A stretch of DNA of 32,549 bases from Comamonadaceae bacterium. Its GTDB lineage: Bacteria > Pseudomonadota > Gammaproteobacteria > Burkholderiales > Burkholderiaceae_C. This document shows, in pieces, positions 7,488-17,288 of this stretch. Numbering within the stretch: position 1 is the stretch's first letter; every line of letters starts with the position of its first letter. Where the stretch lies: contig JAIXOM010000050.1 of the NCBI GenBank assembly GCA_027486755.1, positions 1-32,549 of the forward strand, given 5' to 3'. Below the pieces are notes generated by a model. That model was not told the origin of the DNA. It worked only from the letters and a program-made list of their open reading frames with translations, and did no database searches. Both the position numbers and the translations under genes were made by a program.

Positions 7488-8309
7488 ATGAACGCCCCCC
7501 TGCCCCTGTCGCAATGGTCGGCCGCGCAAAGGGCGGGCATTGCTGGCGTGATCACCGACATTGACGACACCCTGAGTGAGGACGGGCAGATCAGCCCCCT
7601 GGCGCTGGTGGCGCTGCAGGCGCTTGAGCAAGCCGGCCTGCCGGTGCTGGCGGTCACAGGACGGCCCGTGGGCTGGAGCCTGCCCTGGCTCACCGGCGAT
7701 GCGGGACGGGGCCTGCGGCCCTGGCCGGTGCGGGGCATCGTCGCCGAAAACGGCGCGGTCGCGCTCTCGCTCGGGCCGGACGGGCAGCTGCAGCGGCTCT
7801 ACCGCGATGGCCCCGAAGCCCGGCAGACCCATTACCAGCGCCTGCAGGCCGCCTTGCAAGCGGTCGAAGCGGCCATCCCCGCAGCACGCCGCGCCCGCGA
7901 CAGCGCAGGCCGCGAAACCGACATCGCCATCGACCACAGCGAATTCGAGCAGCTCGATCCCGCGCACATTGAACAGGTCTGCCAGCTGCTGCAGACCCAT
8001 GGGCTGCGCTTTACCGTCAGCAGCATCCACATCAATGCCTGGCTCGGCGAACATGACAAATGGATAGGTGCCTGCTGGGCCGTGAAGGCCTGGCTAGAGC
8101 GCTCGCTGCCCGATGAGCTGGCCCACTGGGTCTATGTCGGCGACTCCAGCAATGACGAGGTGATGTTCAAACACATGCGGCACAGCGTGGGCGTGGCCAA
8201 TGTGGCACGCTTCCTGCCCCGCTTGCGCCACCCGCCCGGCTATATCTGCCAGCATGAGCGCGGCGCCGGCTTTGCCGAGCTGGCCACGGCCCTGCTCAGC
8301 GCCCGGTAA
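7488..8309 (+). CDS. HAD-IIB family sugar-phosphatase-like hydrolase
   Basis: This is a 273-residue HAD-superfamily hydrolase with a C2B-type cap (Cof/sucrose-phosphatase-like). Motif I is ITDIDDTL, with D24 and D26 as nucleophile and acid. Motif II is AVTGRP, the motif III lysine lies in HDKW, and motif IV is GDSSNDEVMF. The cap runs from about residue 95 to 195. The ALPVLAVTGRP-like and VRGIVAENGAV blocks resemble mannosyl-3-phosphoglycerate and sucrose-6-phosphate phosphatases, but the real substrate cannot be read from sequence. ATG 7488 is the first plausible start. glpK follows after 139 bases with its own promoter-like sequence. Confidence 0.82.
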   Translation: MNAPLPLSQWSAAQRAGIAGVITDIDDTLSEDGQISPLALVALQALEQAGLPVLAVTGRPVGWSLPWLTGDAGRGLRPWPVRGIVAENGAVALSLGPDGQLQRLYRDGPEARQTHYQRLQAALQAVEAAIPAARRARDSAGRETDIAIDHSEFEQLDPAHIEQVCQLLQTHGLRFTVSSIHINAWLGEHDKWIGACWAVKAWLERSLPDELAHWVYVGDSSNDEVMFKHMRHSVGVANVARFLPRLRHPPGYICQHERGAGFAELATALLSAR

Positions 8310-8366
8310 GGCGCCGCCAGCGGCCTGCTACCGGCCATCTATAGTCGAGGACAGAGCTTATGCACT

Positions 8367-8395
8367 TTGACAAGCGTTTACCGACGGCGCGTATT
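8367..8395 (+). promoter_or_regulatory. Putative glpK promoter
   Basis: A consensus -35 TTGACA (8367-8372) is followed after 17 bases by a weak -10-like CGTATT (8390-8395), about 55 bases before the glpK ATG. The weak -10 would fit an activator-dependent or moderate promoter. Confidence 0.4.
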
Positions 8396-8448
8396 CCTAC
8401 CGGTGGCTGCAGGGCCGCCGGCATAAACATCCAGCAAAAAGGGCCAGC

Positions 8449-9936
<1,488 letters not shown>

Positions 9937-10157
9937 AGCGCATCGGCCTGCTCTGGTGAGCCTCAAAGAAGCAAGAAAGACACCGAAAGCAAAGACTTGT
10001 CACCAATAACAATGCATCTGCGCTTGCCCAGCGCATATTGCCTTGAGCAGGCGCACGCGCCCCACAAGAACGCCTTGCGGCGCCCGGGGCCGCAACCCAC
10101 AATATCCCCCAATCCATCCCACGCACAGACGCACATCGCCAAGGCCAACCCTGTTTT

Positions 10158-10382
10158 ATGACCCCTCAACGCACCCCCCTCACCCTGCGCCAGGCCGCCA
10201 CCGGCGCCTTGCTCTGTTTTTTCAGCGCGGCGGCCACAGCCCAGGTCAGCGCGACGGGCCTGCCCTCTTTCGTCAATTGCTCGGCCCAAATGACGGAGCG
10301 ACCGCAAATGGTTTCCCGCAACGCCTTTTGGTGCGCAAAACACCAGCGAGTGATCGCCACCACCGGGCAAGGTGCAAGCTGA
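10158..10382 (+). CDS. Small putative exported protein upstream of recQ
   Basis: This 74-residue frame has a recognisable Sec signal: a basic N-terminus (RTPLTLRQ), a hydrophobic stretch GALLCFFSAAA, and an ATAQVS cleavage region near residue 30. The mature part would be about 45 residues with two cysteines (about positions 42 and 59) that could form a disulfide. It ends 9 bases before the RecQ-family helicase start. I do not recognise it. Without a clear ribosome-binding site it remains tentative. Confidence 0.4.
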   Translation: MTPQRTPLTLRQAATGALLCFFSAAATAQVSATGLPSFVNCSAQMTERPQMVSRNAFWCAKHQRVIATTGQGAS

Positions 10383-10391
10383 GAACCTGAG

Positions 10392-12467
10392 ATGCCATCG
10401 CCCGACGAGCACAACAGCGACACCACGCGCGCTCAGGCCGAGAACCATATGCAGGCGGTGCTCACACGCCTGGCAGGTGCTGATGCCGCGCCGCGCGCGG
10501 AACAGCTGGACGCGGTGCAGGCCCTGCTGCAGCCGGCAGCCAGGGTGCTGGTGGTGCAGGCCACGGGCTGGGGGAAATCGGCGGTGTATTGGGCCGCCAC
10601 CCGCGCCTTGCGCAGCCTGGGCTGCGGGCCGGCGCTGGTGGTCTCGCCGCTGCTGGCCCTGATGCGCGATCAGGTGATGGCGGCCGAGCGGGCGGGGCTC
10701 GCGGCGGCCACTGTCAACTCGACCAATTTCGCGGAATGGGACGAGGTGTTCGAGCGTCTGGACAAGGACACCATAGACGTGCTGCTGGTCTCGCCCGAGC
10801 GGCTGGGCAATCCGCGCTTTGCGGCCCGCCTGGGCGAGTTGCTCGCGCGGGTCGGGCTGATCGTGATCGATGAGGCCCATTGCATCAGCGACTGGGGCTT
10901 TGACTTTCGGCCCGACTACCAGCGGCTGGCGCGCGCCCTATTGGCCACGCCGACGGCCAGTATTTTGGCCACCACCGCCACCGCCAATCAAAGGGTGAGT
11001 CAGGACATTGGCCGCCAATTGGGCCAACAGGCACTGACCTTTCGCGGCACGCTGGCTCGCACCTCGCTGACCCTGTCGGTGCTACCTGGCCTATCGCCAC
11101 TGCAGCGCTATGCCTGGATGGCCGACGCGATCGAGCGCTTGCCAGGTTCGGGCATCGTCTATGTGCTGACCGTGGCCGAGGCCGAGCGACTGGCCGCCTT
11201 CCTGCGCAGCCTCGGACATGCGGTTGAGGCCTACAGCGGGCAGATCGATGCCGAGCGGCGCCTGCAGGTCGAAGAACAGCTGCGCCACAACCAGATCAAG
11301 GCGGTGGTGGCCACCTCGGCCCTGGGCATGGGCTACGACAAACCCGACCTGGGTTTTTGCGTGCACATCGGCTCGCCAGCCAGCCCGGTGGCCTATTACC
11401 AGCAGGTCGGCCGAGCAGGTCGAGGGGTGGCCCATGCCGAAGGGGTGCTGCTGCCTTCCGAGGCCGACGAGCGCATCTGGGACTACTTTGCCACCGCCAC
11501 CATTCCCGACGAAGTCCATGCCCACAAGGTGCTGGAAGTGCTGGCCACCGAGGCCTTGAGCCTGCTTGAGATTGAAGCGCGCACCGGCGTGCGGCGCGGC
11601 CGCTTGGAGGCCTTGCTCAAAATCCTGGCGGTTGAGGGCGTGATCGACAAAGATGGTTCAGCCTGGCGGGCCAGCGGGCAGACCTATGTGCATGATCGGG
11701 CCAAATGGTCGGCCCTGATCGAGGTGCGTAAGCAGGAGGCCGAGCTGATGCGCCGCTACGCCCGCGGTCAGGGCTGCCTGATGGCCTACCTGCAAACCGC
11801 GCTGGACGACCCCGCGCCCGCGCCCTGCGGTCGCTGCTCGGTCTGCACCGGCCGGCTGCCCGACCCGGGTGCCAGCCCCTCGCAAGACAAGCAGAACGCC
11901 GCCCGCCAGTTTCTGCGCGGCATCGACATCGAGATCGAGCCGCGCAAGCTCTGGCCCGCCGGCGGCAAGCGCAAGGGGCCGATCAAAGGCTTTACACAAG
12001 GTCGGGCGGTGGCTTTTGCCGACGATCCGGCCTGGGCCGAAAGCCTGCAAGCCTGGCGCCAAAGCGGCGAGCTGCCGCAAGCCCTGCTCGAGGGCGCGGT
12101 GGCCACACTGGCGCGCTGGGCCAAACACTGGCCGCAGCGTCCGACCTGCGTGGTGCCGCTGGCCGCGCCCCAGATGGCCGACAACCGCAGCCTGGCCAGC
12201 TTCATTGCCCGCAAGGGACGGCTGCCGCTGCACGATGTGCTCAGCTGGCAGGGCGGCCCGGCGCCGAGCGACAGCGCTTCGGCGGCGATGGTGGAGCACC
12301 TGCAGTCGGTGATGCAGCTGGCGGGCGACGCTACCCTGCCCGCAGGTCCGGTGCTGCTGGTGGCCTGCGAGGTGCGCAGCCGCTGGAGCGCCAGCTTGGC
12401 CGCTAGCCTGCTGCGCGAACATAGCGCGCCGCAGGTGCTGCTGCTGGGCCTGCATCTGCTGGCTTGA
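10392..12467 (+). CDS. RecQ-family DNA helicase with PRTase-like C-terminus
   Basis: This is a 691-residue superfamily 2 helicase. Motif I is ATGWGKS (residues 57-63), motif II is DEAH (from D160) within IDEAHCISDWGFDFRPDY, motif III is ATTATAN, and motif VI is QVGRAGRG. A RecQ zinc-binding site follows, C462-x16-C479-x2-C482-x2-C485, and then a winged-helix region. No HRDC domain is apparent. Instead the last 130 or so residues resemble the phosphoribosyltransferase-like tail seen in some RecQ paralogs: VVPLAAPQMADNRSLASF, GRLPLHDVLSW, and GPVLLVACEVRSRWSAS at the usual PRPP-loop position. The acidic pair expected in that loop is absent. The role is probably 3'-5' DNA unwinding in repair. 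It is best not named recQ, because its architecture differs from the E. coli enzyme. Confidence 0.88.
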   Translation: MPSPDEHNSDTTRAQAENHMQAVLTRLAGADAAPRAEQLDAVQALLQPAARVLVVQATGWGKSAVYWAATRALRSLGCGPALVVSPLLALMRDQVMAAERAGLAAATVNSTNFAEWDEVFERLDKDTIDVLLVSPERLGNPRFAARLGELLARVGLIVIDEAHCISDWGFDFRPDYQRLARALLATPTASILATTATANQRVSQDIGRQLGQQALTFRGTLARTSLTLSVLPGLSPLQRYAWMADAIERLPGSGIVYVLTVAEAERLAAFLRSLGHAVEAYSGQIDAERRLQVEEQLRHNQIKAVVATSALGMGYDKPDLGFCVHIGSPASPVAYYQQVGRAGRGVAHAEGVLLPSEADERIWDYFATATIPDEVHAHKVLEVLATEALSLLEIEARTGVRRGRLEALLKILAVEGVIDKDGSAWRASGQTYVHDRAKWSALIEVRKQEAELMRRYARGQGCLMAYLQTALDDPAPAPCGRCSVCTGRLPDPGASPSQDKQNAARQFLRGIDIEIEPRKLWPAGGKRKGPIKGFTQGRAVAFADDPAWAESLQAWRQSGELPQALLEGAVATLARWAKHWPQRPTCVVPLAAPQMADNRSLASFIARKGRLPLHDVLSWQGGPAPSDSASAAMVEHLQSVMQLAGDATLPAGPVLLVACEVRSRWSASLAASLLREHSAPQVLLLGLHLLA

Positions 12468-12657
12468 GAGCCACGCGCCTCAAGCAAGGCAGGCGGCCGC
12501 GCCCCGCTCGGAGTGGGCCGGTCAGGCTGACTAGCGGCCGCTTGGCTTACTCCTCCCAATGCTCATGTCGCAGGCACGCCGAAAACCTGTGTAAACTTCT
12601 TCAGCTTTTCCTTTCGCAAGGGTTCGGAAGATTGGTAGTTTCGTCTACAAGGCCCGA
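12468..12657. other. Intergenic left edge of the accessory segment
   Basis: These 190 bases separate the helicase from the glycosyltransferase. A NotI-like palindrome, AGCGGCCGCT, lies near 12532. From about 12590 the base composition becomes visibly less GC-rich than in the preceding genes. No gene or clear promoter was found. Confidence 0.5.
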
Positions 12658-13851
12658 ATGCCGGCATGGCCTCGAACCGCATTAAGTACTCGCTTGCCCT
12701 CCTCCATTGAAACAAGCCCACAGATCGCAGCGCCCGAGGCAGCGCGACTGAAACTGGCCATCGTGATCCCGACGTTCAATGAGGCAAAGAATGTCCCCGT
12801 GCTCTTGGGCCGACTTCTCGCCGTGTTCGGGGAGCTCGACACTTGGGAAGTGATTTTTGTCGACGACGACTCCGCTGACGGAACTTGGCGGGTCATTCAG
12901 TCGCTATCGATTCAGTATCCGAACGTGCGCTGCCTCCGCCGCATCGGCCGCCGGGGCCTGTCGAGCGCTTGCACCGAAGGCATGTTGTCGTCGAGTGCTC
13001 GCTACTTCGCCATCATGGATGCAGACCTGCAGCACGACGAAACCAAATTGACCGACATGCTGCGAGCACTCGATGAGCAGGAATTCGATCTGGCAGTGGG
13101 CACGCGCTACATGCCCGGAGGCAGCATCGGTGACTGGCAGGCCGATCGCCTGCAAGTAAGTCGAGTGGCTACTTGGATGAGCCAGCGCTTGCTGGGCCTG
13201 CGCATCAAAGACCCCATGAGCGGCTTTTTCATGCTTCGCCGCGAGGTCTTCGAAGAGGCGGTTTACAAGTTATCTGGCATCGGCTTCAAACTCCTGGTCG
13301 ACCTGCTGGCCTCGTCCCGCGGGGATTTAAAGATCAAGGAGATCCCTTTTCACTTCGGTGTCAGGCTCGAGGGCCAGAGTAAATTGGACTCCCGGGTGAT
13401 CTGGGACTATCTGATGCTCCTGGCCGACAAACGGCTGGGGCGTTTGATGCCCGTGCAGTTGCTTTCTTTCGGGCTCATTGGATCGCTGGGGGTATTGGTC
13501 CATATGCTGGTGCTGGCCATTTTTATGGCGGTGTACGAGCAGCAATTTGTGACCGGGCAGATTCTGGCCGTCTCCATCTCCATGGTCTTTAATTTCTTCC
13601 TGAACAACGCCTTGACCTACTCGGACAAGAAGTTGAGAGGCGGAGCTATGTTTTTGGGTTTGCTCAAGTTCATGGCGGCCTGCTCTATTGGCGCTGCTGC
13701 CAACGTTGGCGTGGCGTCCTGGATTTACGGCGACATCGGTTCCTGGCTGTTTTCAGGGCTGGCAGGGATACTGGTAGGCCTGATCTGGAACTATGCGACC
13801 ACCTCGATACTGGTGTGGCCGGCAGCGGGCAAGCCTGCCACGGGGCGCTGA
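12658..13851 (+). CDS. GT2 glycosyltransferase fused to a GtrA-like membrane domain
   Basis: This is a 397-residue two-domain protein. Residues about 32-250 form a GT-A fold of the dolichol-phosphate mannose synthase (DPM1/ArnC-like) type: IVIPTFNEAKNV, VDDDSADGTW, DADLQHDE (DxD) and the acceptor-side RRGLSSACTEGM. Residues about 262-390 form a GtrA-type domain with four predicted membrane helices. Proteins of this type make polyprenyl-phosphate-linked sugar, and the GtrA part is thought to help flip it. ATG 12658 is the first Met; the 30-residue N-terminal extension is of uncertain reality. The next gene starts 1 base after its stop, so the two are one operon. Confidence 0.87.
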   Translation: MPAWPRTALSTRLPSSIETSPQIAAPEAARLKLAIVIPTFNEAKNVPVLLGRLLAVFGELDTWEVIFVDDDSADGTWRVIQSLSIQYPNVRCLRRIGRRGLSSACTEGMLSSSARYFAIMDADLQHDETKLTDMLRALDEQEFDLAVGTRYMPGGSIGDWQADRLQVSRVATWMSQRLLGLRIKDPMSGFFMLRREVFEEAVYKLSGIGFKLLVDLLASSRGDLKIKEIPFHFGVRLEGQSKLDSRVIWDYLMLLADKRLGRLMPVQLLSFGLIGSLGVLVHMLVLAIFMAVYEQQFVTGQILAVSISMVFNFFLNNALTYSDKKLRGGAMFLGLLKFMAACSIGAAANVGVASWIYGDIGSWLFSGLAGILVGLIWNYATTSILVWPAAGKPATGR

Positions 13852-13852
13852 G

Positions 13853-15349
13853 ATGACCGGCTTGAAGCAAACCCTGTTCACGGGCTGGCCGGTCAGCCTG
13901 ATGGTGGTTTTGCACTTGGTGCTGGCATTAGGTACGGGGCTGTCGCCCGATGAAGCGCATTACGCGCTTTACGCATACCACCTGGACTGGAGCTACTACG
14001 ACCACCCTCCCATGGTGGGCTGGTTGCAGTGGCCCGCGGTGCGATGGCTGCCCGGGGATCTGGGTATACGCTTGCTGCCCATGGCGGTCTGGCTACTGAG
14101 CTTGGCATCCTTGTCGCAACTGGTCAACGCACTGTTTCCCCAACTGGCGACGACCCGTATCTGGCGCACGAGGCCCGACGTGCTCCTGTTTGCACTGAGC
14201 CCCATGCTTTTTTTGCTGGGTTTGGCCTGGGTGCCCGACACCTTGCTGATGGCGCTGGCCTGCCGGATCATGCTCCTGACCTGGCGCCTGGCCAAGCTGA
14301 CTCCAAACAGCGGTGCCGCTTGGTGTGAACTGGGCCTGTGGGTCGGTGTGGCCGGACTGACCAAATACACCGCGGTGGTGCTGGTGCTCGGTGTGGTGCT
14401 CGCTATGTGTCAGGCCCAGGGCATGGCTTGGCTCAAAAGGCCTTGGCCATGGCTGGCCGCGGGCATCGCTGCGGTGTGCATTGCTCCGGTGATTTTTTGG
14501 AACGTTCAGCATGATTGGTCGTCGATTCGTTATCAGTTCGACCATGCCAACGGCTCGTCCAACTGGCGTGCAGATCGTGTCATCACCTATTTTCTGACCC
14601 TGGTGCTTGCCTATGGCCTGGGGCTGGTCTGGTGGGTCTGGAAAGGGTTGCTCGACAAATCCAGCTTAAAGCCCGGGGAACTATCCGCCCGAGGACTGTG
14701 CTTGTATTTTGGTCTGCCGGGTTTGGCGATGTTCTTGTACTTTGCCGGCGGTGGGCGCACCCTGCCGCACTGGCCCGCCACGGCAGTGATCGCATTGTTG
14801 CCTTTGGCAGCTGTAGGCTGCCTTCGCCTCCTCGACCAAAACCGAAAGGCTGTGCAAGTGCTGCTGGCGTCGCATTTGCTCCTCATCACCCTGGCCAGCG
14901 GCTTGATGCTCAGTGCCGGATTGGGCCAGCACAGCGCGGATGCATCCTCACGTCCGGCGGCCAACCCATTTGCAGATCTGCATGGCTGGCAGCAGGCTGC
15001 TGAGCGGGCAGAGCGCTTGGCGCAACGAGAAGGCGCCAACACTTTGGCGGTCATGAACTGGAGCCTTGCCAGCCGCATTGCCTGGTATGCCCGACCCCTG
15101 AGTGTCAAGGTGGTTAACAGCCGTCAGGATCAGTTTGACCTCTGGTTCGGCCCGATCAAGGACTCGGACAAAGTGATTCTTGTGAACTGGTCCTTGATGA
15201 AATTTGTGCCGCCCACCGGGCCTGGACAGTTTCAACAATGCACCGCGCTAGAGAGCCTGCCGGTGTCACGCTGGGGCAGGCAGATCGCGCACTTTGACTA
15301 CCTACTTTGTGACGGCTGGCCGGGCGAGCCGGCAAGGCCCGCGTCATGA
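13853..15349 (+). CDS. GT39 (ArnT/PMT-like) integral membrane glycosyltransferase
   Basis: This is a 498-residue polytopic membrane protein with about 10-12 predicted helices. The first extracytoplasmic loop carries the family signature SPDEAHYALYAYHLDWSYYD, including the Asp-Glu pair and HPPMVGW. This marks the PMT_2/ArnT family, which moves a sugar from an undecaprenyl-phosphate donor to lipid A, a glycan or a protein on the periplasmic side. A soluble C-terminal region follows from about residue 370. ATG 13853 is chosen because it sits 1 base after the upstream stop; a longer frame overlaps that gene. The donor would be the product of the GT2-GtrA protein. The acceptor is unknown. Confidence 0.85.
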   Translation: MTGLKQTLFTGWPVSLMVVLHLVLALGTGLSPDEAHYALYAYHLDWSYYDHPPMVGWLQWPAVRWLPGDLGIRLLPMAVWLLSLASLSQLVNALFPQLATTRIWRTRPDVLLFALSPMLFLLGLAWVPDTLLMALACRIMLLTWRLAKLTPNSGAAWCELGLWVGVAGLTKYTAVVLVLGVVLAMCQAQGMAWLKRPWPWLAAGIAAVCIAPVIFWNVQHDWSSIRYQFDHANGSSNWRADRVITYFLTLVLAYGLGLVWWVWKGLLDKSSLKPGELSARGLCLYFGLPGLAMFLYFAGGGRTLPHWPATAVIALLPLAAVGCLRLLDQNRKAVQVLLASHLLLITLASGLMLSAGLGQHSADASSRPAANPFADLHGWQQAAERAERLAQREGANTLAVMNWSLASRIAWYARPLSVKVVNSRQDQFDLWFGPIKDSDKVILVNWSLMKFVPPTGPGQFQQCTALESLPVSRWGRQIAHFDYLLCDGWPGEPARPAS

Positions 15350-16194
15350 ATCTCAAACCGCGTCCAGGTCCCGCCAATCACTGGCAATCCTGGCCCTGGC
15401 TCGCACTAGGGGGTTTTGCCTGTGCCCTGACTTGGCACGGGCTGGGCATACCGCAGCAAGACTTGTTTCTGTTTCTCAATTCCCTAGCAAACCAGAGCTA
15501 TGCGGCTTTCTGGGGAGGTGTGACCTTGTTAGGCGACACGGTGGTGCTGCTGTGTCTGATTGCTCCGACCTTACGTTTTAAGCCCAACTTGGTGATGACT
15601 CTGATGGCGGCCATTCCAGCCGGCAGCATTATGTCTGTGGGTTTCAAATCCGCATTGGCCGCCCCCCGGCCCGGCGATGTGCTCGATCCTGCCCTCGTGC
15701 AGGGAATATTTGGTGCGCTCAGTGGCAACAGCTTTCCTTCTGGGCATACCCTGACTGCCTTTTGTGCAGTGTGCGTCAGCTGGATAGTCATGGGTCCCTT
15801 CGATCGGTCGCTTCAGGCCAGGCTGCTGGGCGTCCTTGTGTTTGTCCTGGGTTCTATTGTTGCGCTGTCGCGTGTGATGCTCGGCGTTCATTGGCCCATC
15901 GACCTGATCGCCGGTGCCAGTCTGGGCTGGCTTGCCGGCTTGAGCGGTGGCTGGCTGATGAGCAGCCGGCCAGACTGGGCCCACTCTCGCCGCTTGATCT
16001 GGGGTTTGAGCGCTTTGCTGGCTTTGCTGTCCTTGCATCTGGCCTACCGGGCATTCCTAACGGACGATGGCAGCGCAGTTGTGTTGTGGCTGGCATCACT
16101 CATGCCCTGGGTGAATTTGGCGCTGCAACGAAGGGCCCATCTGAGCGCAAAGTCGAACGACACCCACCCGCAGGGCCCCCGTCCCAGCACCTAA
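15346..16194 (+). CDS. PAP2-family membrane phosphatase
   Basis: This is a 282-residue membrane phosphatase with about six predicted helices. All three PAP2 motifs are intact: K101-x6-R108-P109 (KSALAAPRP), P131-S-G-H134, and R176 with H182 and D186 in SRVMLGVHWPID. Its ATG overlaps the stop of the GT39 gene (ATGA), so the three genes are translationally linked. Likely substrates are undecaprenyl pyrophosphate/phosphate released during sugar transfer, or a lipid A phosphate as in LpxE-type enzymes. Sequence alone does not decide between them. Confidence 0.87.
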   Translation: MNLKPRPGPANHWQSWPWLALGGFACALTWHGLGIPQQDLFLFLNSLANQSYAAFWGGVTLLGDTVVLLCLIAPTLRFKPNLVMTLMAAIPAGSIMSVGFKSALAAPRPGDVLDPALVQGIFGALSGNSFPSGHTLTAFCAVCVSWIVMGPFDRSLQARLLGVLVFVLGSIVALSRVMLGVHWPIDLIAGASLGWLAGLSGGWLMSSRPDWAHSRRLIWGLSALLALLSLHLAYRAFLTDDGSAVVLWLASLMPWVNLALQRRAHLSAKSNDTHPQGPRPST

Positions 16195-16239
16195 CTGACT
16201 TTCCTGCCGACAGCCCTGTTGCACCAGCGCCGACGGCGT

Positions 16240-16445
16240 TCAGCGCTTGCTCGGCGGCAAGTCCGTGCAACTGCCATACGCCACTTCGGCCGCCATGCCT
16301 ATGCTCTCGCCCAGCATGGGATGCGGGTGTATGGTTTTGCCAATGTCCACCGCGTCGGCGCCCATTTCGATGGCCAATGCCACTTCGCCAATCAGGTGGC
16401 CCGCACTGGGGCCGACGATGCCGCCGCCAAGATCTTGCCGTGGCC
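16240..16445 (-). pseudogene. Truncated, frameshifted copy of the lpdA 3' end
   Basis: Bases 16253-16445 align with 17446-17639 of the intact lpdA, same strand, with about a dozen substitutions and one single-base deletion by eye. The deletion breaks the frame in the segment encoding KILGGGIVG. After restoring it, the copy reads on through HPHPMLGES to a stop at 16240. Only the last 65 or so codons of the dehydrogenase exist. It is either a duplicated fragment or the stump of a second lpd gene. Confidence 0.85.
16253..16445. repeat. Direct repeat, left copy (with 17446-17639)
   Basis: This is the left copy of a direct repeat of about 193 bases whose right copy is the 3' end of lpdA. A 50-base central block (starting near the TTTTGCCAATGTCC) is identical in both. 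The pair brackets the IS fragment and the toxin-antitoxin genes. Confidence 0.85.
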
Positions 16446-16474
16446 GTGATCGATGCCGGCCAGGTCGAGCCGCT

Positions 16475-16510
16475 GAACAGACTCTCGGTGTAGGTATCGG
16501 CTCCGCGCAT
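16475..16510 (-). mobile_element. Transposase start fragment (IS remnant)
   Basis: On the minus strand ATG 16510 begins MRGADTYTESLF, which matches the typical opening of IS5/IS1182-like transposases (MRGAD...ESLF followed by a FVP/HPLR block). The match stops after 12 residues and the sequence runs into the lpdA fragment. The 140 bases before the ATG may contain the IS end, but no terminal repeat pair could be confirmed. The assignment rests on a short motif. Confidence 0.5.
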
Positions 16511-16649
16511 GGTGCTCTATATGGTGGCTGGCGTGATGGCTTCCTGCCAGATGGATGAGCCCGGCCTCAGGCTGACTTCAACGGTAGGTATTTCAGCAGG
16601 CTGCGGCGAGCAAATGCTGCGGATTTTTAATGAGGCGGCTTGAAACCCC

Positions 16650-16952
16650 TCAAACCTCTTCGTCTGAATAGCCAACTTCTCGCTGGTGGCGAATGCGGGC
16701 AACCATGACCCGGTCTAGGACATCGTCCCATTCATAGCGCGCCAAATAGCCGCTGCGCCTGCGCGAGATGATCAGTTCACGCAAACCACCTTCCACCGGG
16801 CGGCCAATGCCAGGCTGATGCGTCAACACTTCGAGCGCATCCAAGATGAAATCAAGCAGATCTGCAGCCCATGGATCTTCGGACTCGTGCAAAAACGTTT
16901 CAAGGCGAACCAAATCCTGAAATGCCGCTGGGCTCAGAAATACGGTGCTCAC
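16650..16952 (-). CDS. RelE/ParE-family toxin
   Basis: This 100-residue protein has the ParE/RelE fold signature: a helical N-terminus (SPAAFQDLVRLETFL), HQPGIGRPVEGGLREL, the strand block SGYLARYEW, and RVMVARIRHQRE near the C-terminus. The RIRHxRE ending is typical of ParE-type plasmid-stabilisation toxins, which act on gyrase; RelE-type mRNA cleavage is the alternative. The start is GTG 16952, 3 bases after the antitoxin stop, so translation is probably coupled. It lies between the two lpdA 3' copies, consistent with recent gain. Confidence 0.85.
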   Translation of the reverse strand: MSTVFLSPAAFQDLVRLETFLHESEDPWAADLLDFILDALEVLTHQPGIGRPVEGGLRELIISRRRSGYLARYEWDDVLDRVMVARIRHQREVGYSDEEV

Positions 16953-16955
16953 AGC

Positions 16956-17270
16956 TCAGCCCATTTTTTTCAGATGCAAGGGCGCTGGCGGCGCACTCTG
17001 CCCCTGACGATGCTCTTTCAATTGAGAAAAATAAGCCCGAACATCCTCCAGCGCATGAGCTGTGCCGGTGGCCTTCATGACCGCCAGCGCTTCAGCCGAG
17101 TCTTGGGCAAAGGTTTGCCGCAAGCGCTTGCGCTGCGCGGCATCGGCCAGTGTGCTCACCATAAATGCGTGCAGGCTCATGCCCATTTGCTTGGCATCTT
17201 CTTCGAGCTGCAGCTTGAGCGTGCGGGGCAGTTTGAGGCTGGTGGGGGTGGTGGCAGGAACAGCGGGCAT
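16956..17270 (-). CDS. Ribbon-helix-helix-type antitoxin
   Basis: ATG 17270 is chosen because GGAG lies 6 bases upstream; the result is 104 residues. The segment TSLKLPRTLKLQLEEDAKQ followed by MGMSLHAFMVSTLADAA fits the strand-helix-helix DNA-binding fold of CopG/Arc-like antitoxins. The C-terminal half (ALEDVRAYFSQLKEHRQG) would bind the toxin. It immediately precedes the ParE-like gene. The 7-base inverted repeat at 17289-17306, just upstream, is a likely operator for autorepression. Family assignment rests on the fold pattern and the partner. Confidence 0.75.
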   Translation of the reverse strand: MPAVPATTPTSLKLPRTLKLQLEEDAKQMGMSLHAFMVSTLADAAQRKRLRQTFAQDSAEALAVMKATGTAHALEDVRAYFSQLKEHRQGQSAPPAPLHLKKMG

Positions 17271-17288
17271 GACAAGCTCCATGGATGG

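Larger units (their letters stand above)
16195..16649. other. Gene-free stretch with lpd and IS remnants
   Basis: There is no intact gene in these 455 bases. Reading left to right it holds 45 unassigned bases, a decayed lpdA 3' end (16240-16445), a short junction, the first codons of a transposase (16475-16510), and about 140 bases that probably belong to the IS end or its flank. Confidence 0.7.

Noticed and set aside
16100..16510. Continuous 136-codon minus-strand frame as a real gene
   Set aside because: It starts with a transposase N-terminus and then reads lpd-derived sequence in the wrong frame and the PAP2 3' end antisense.
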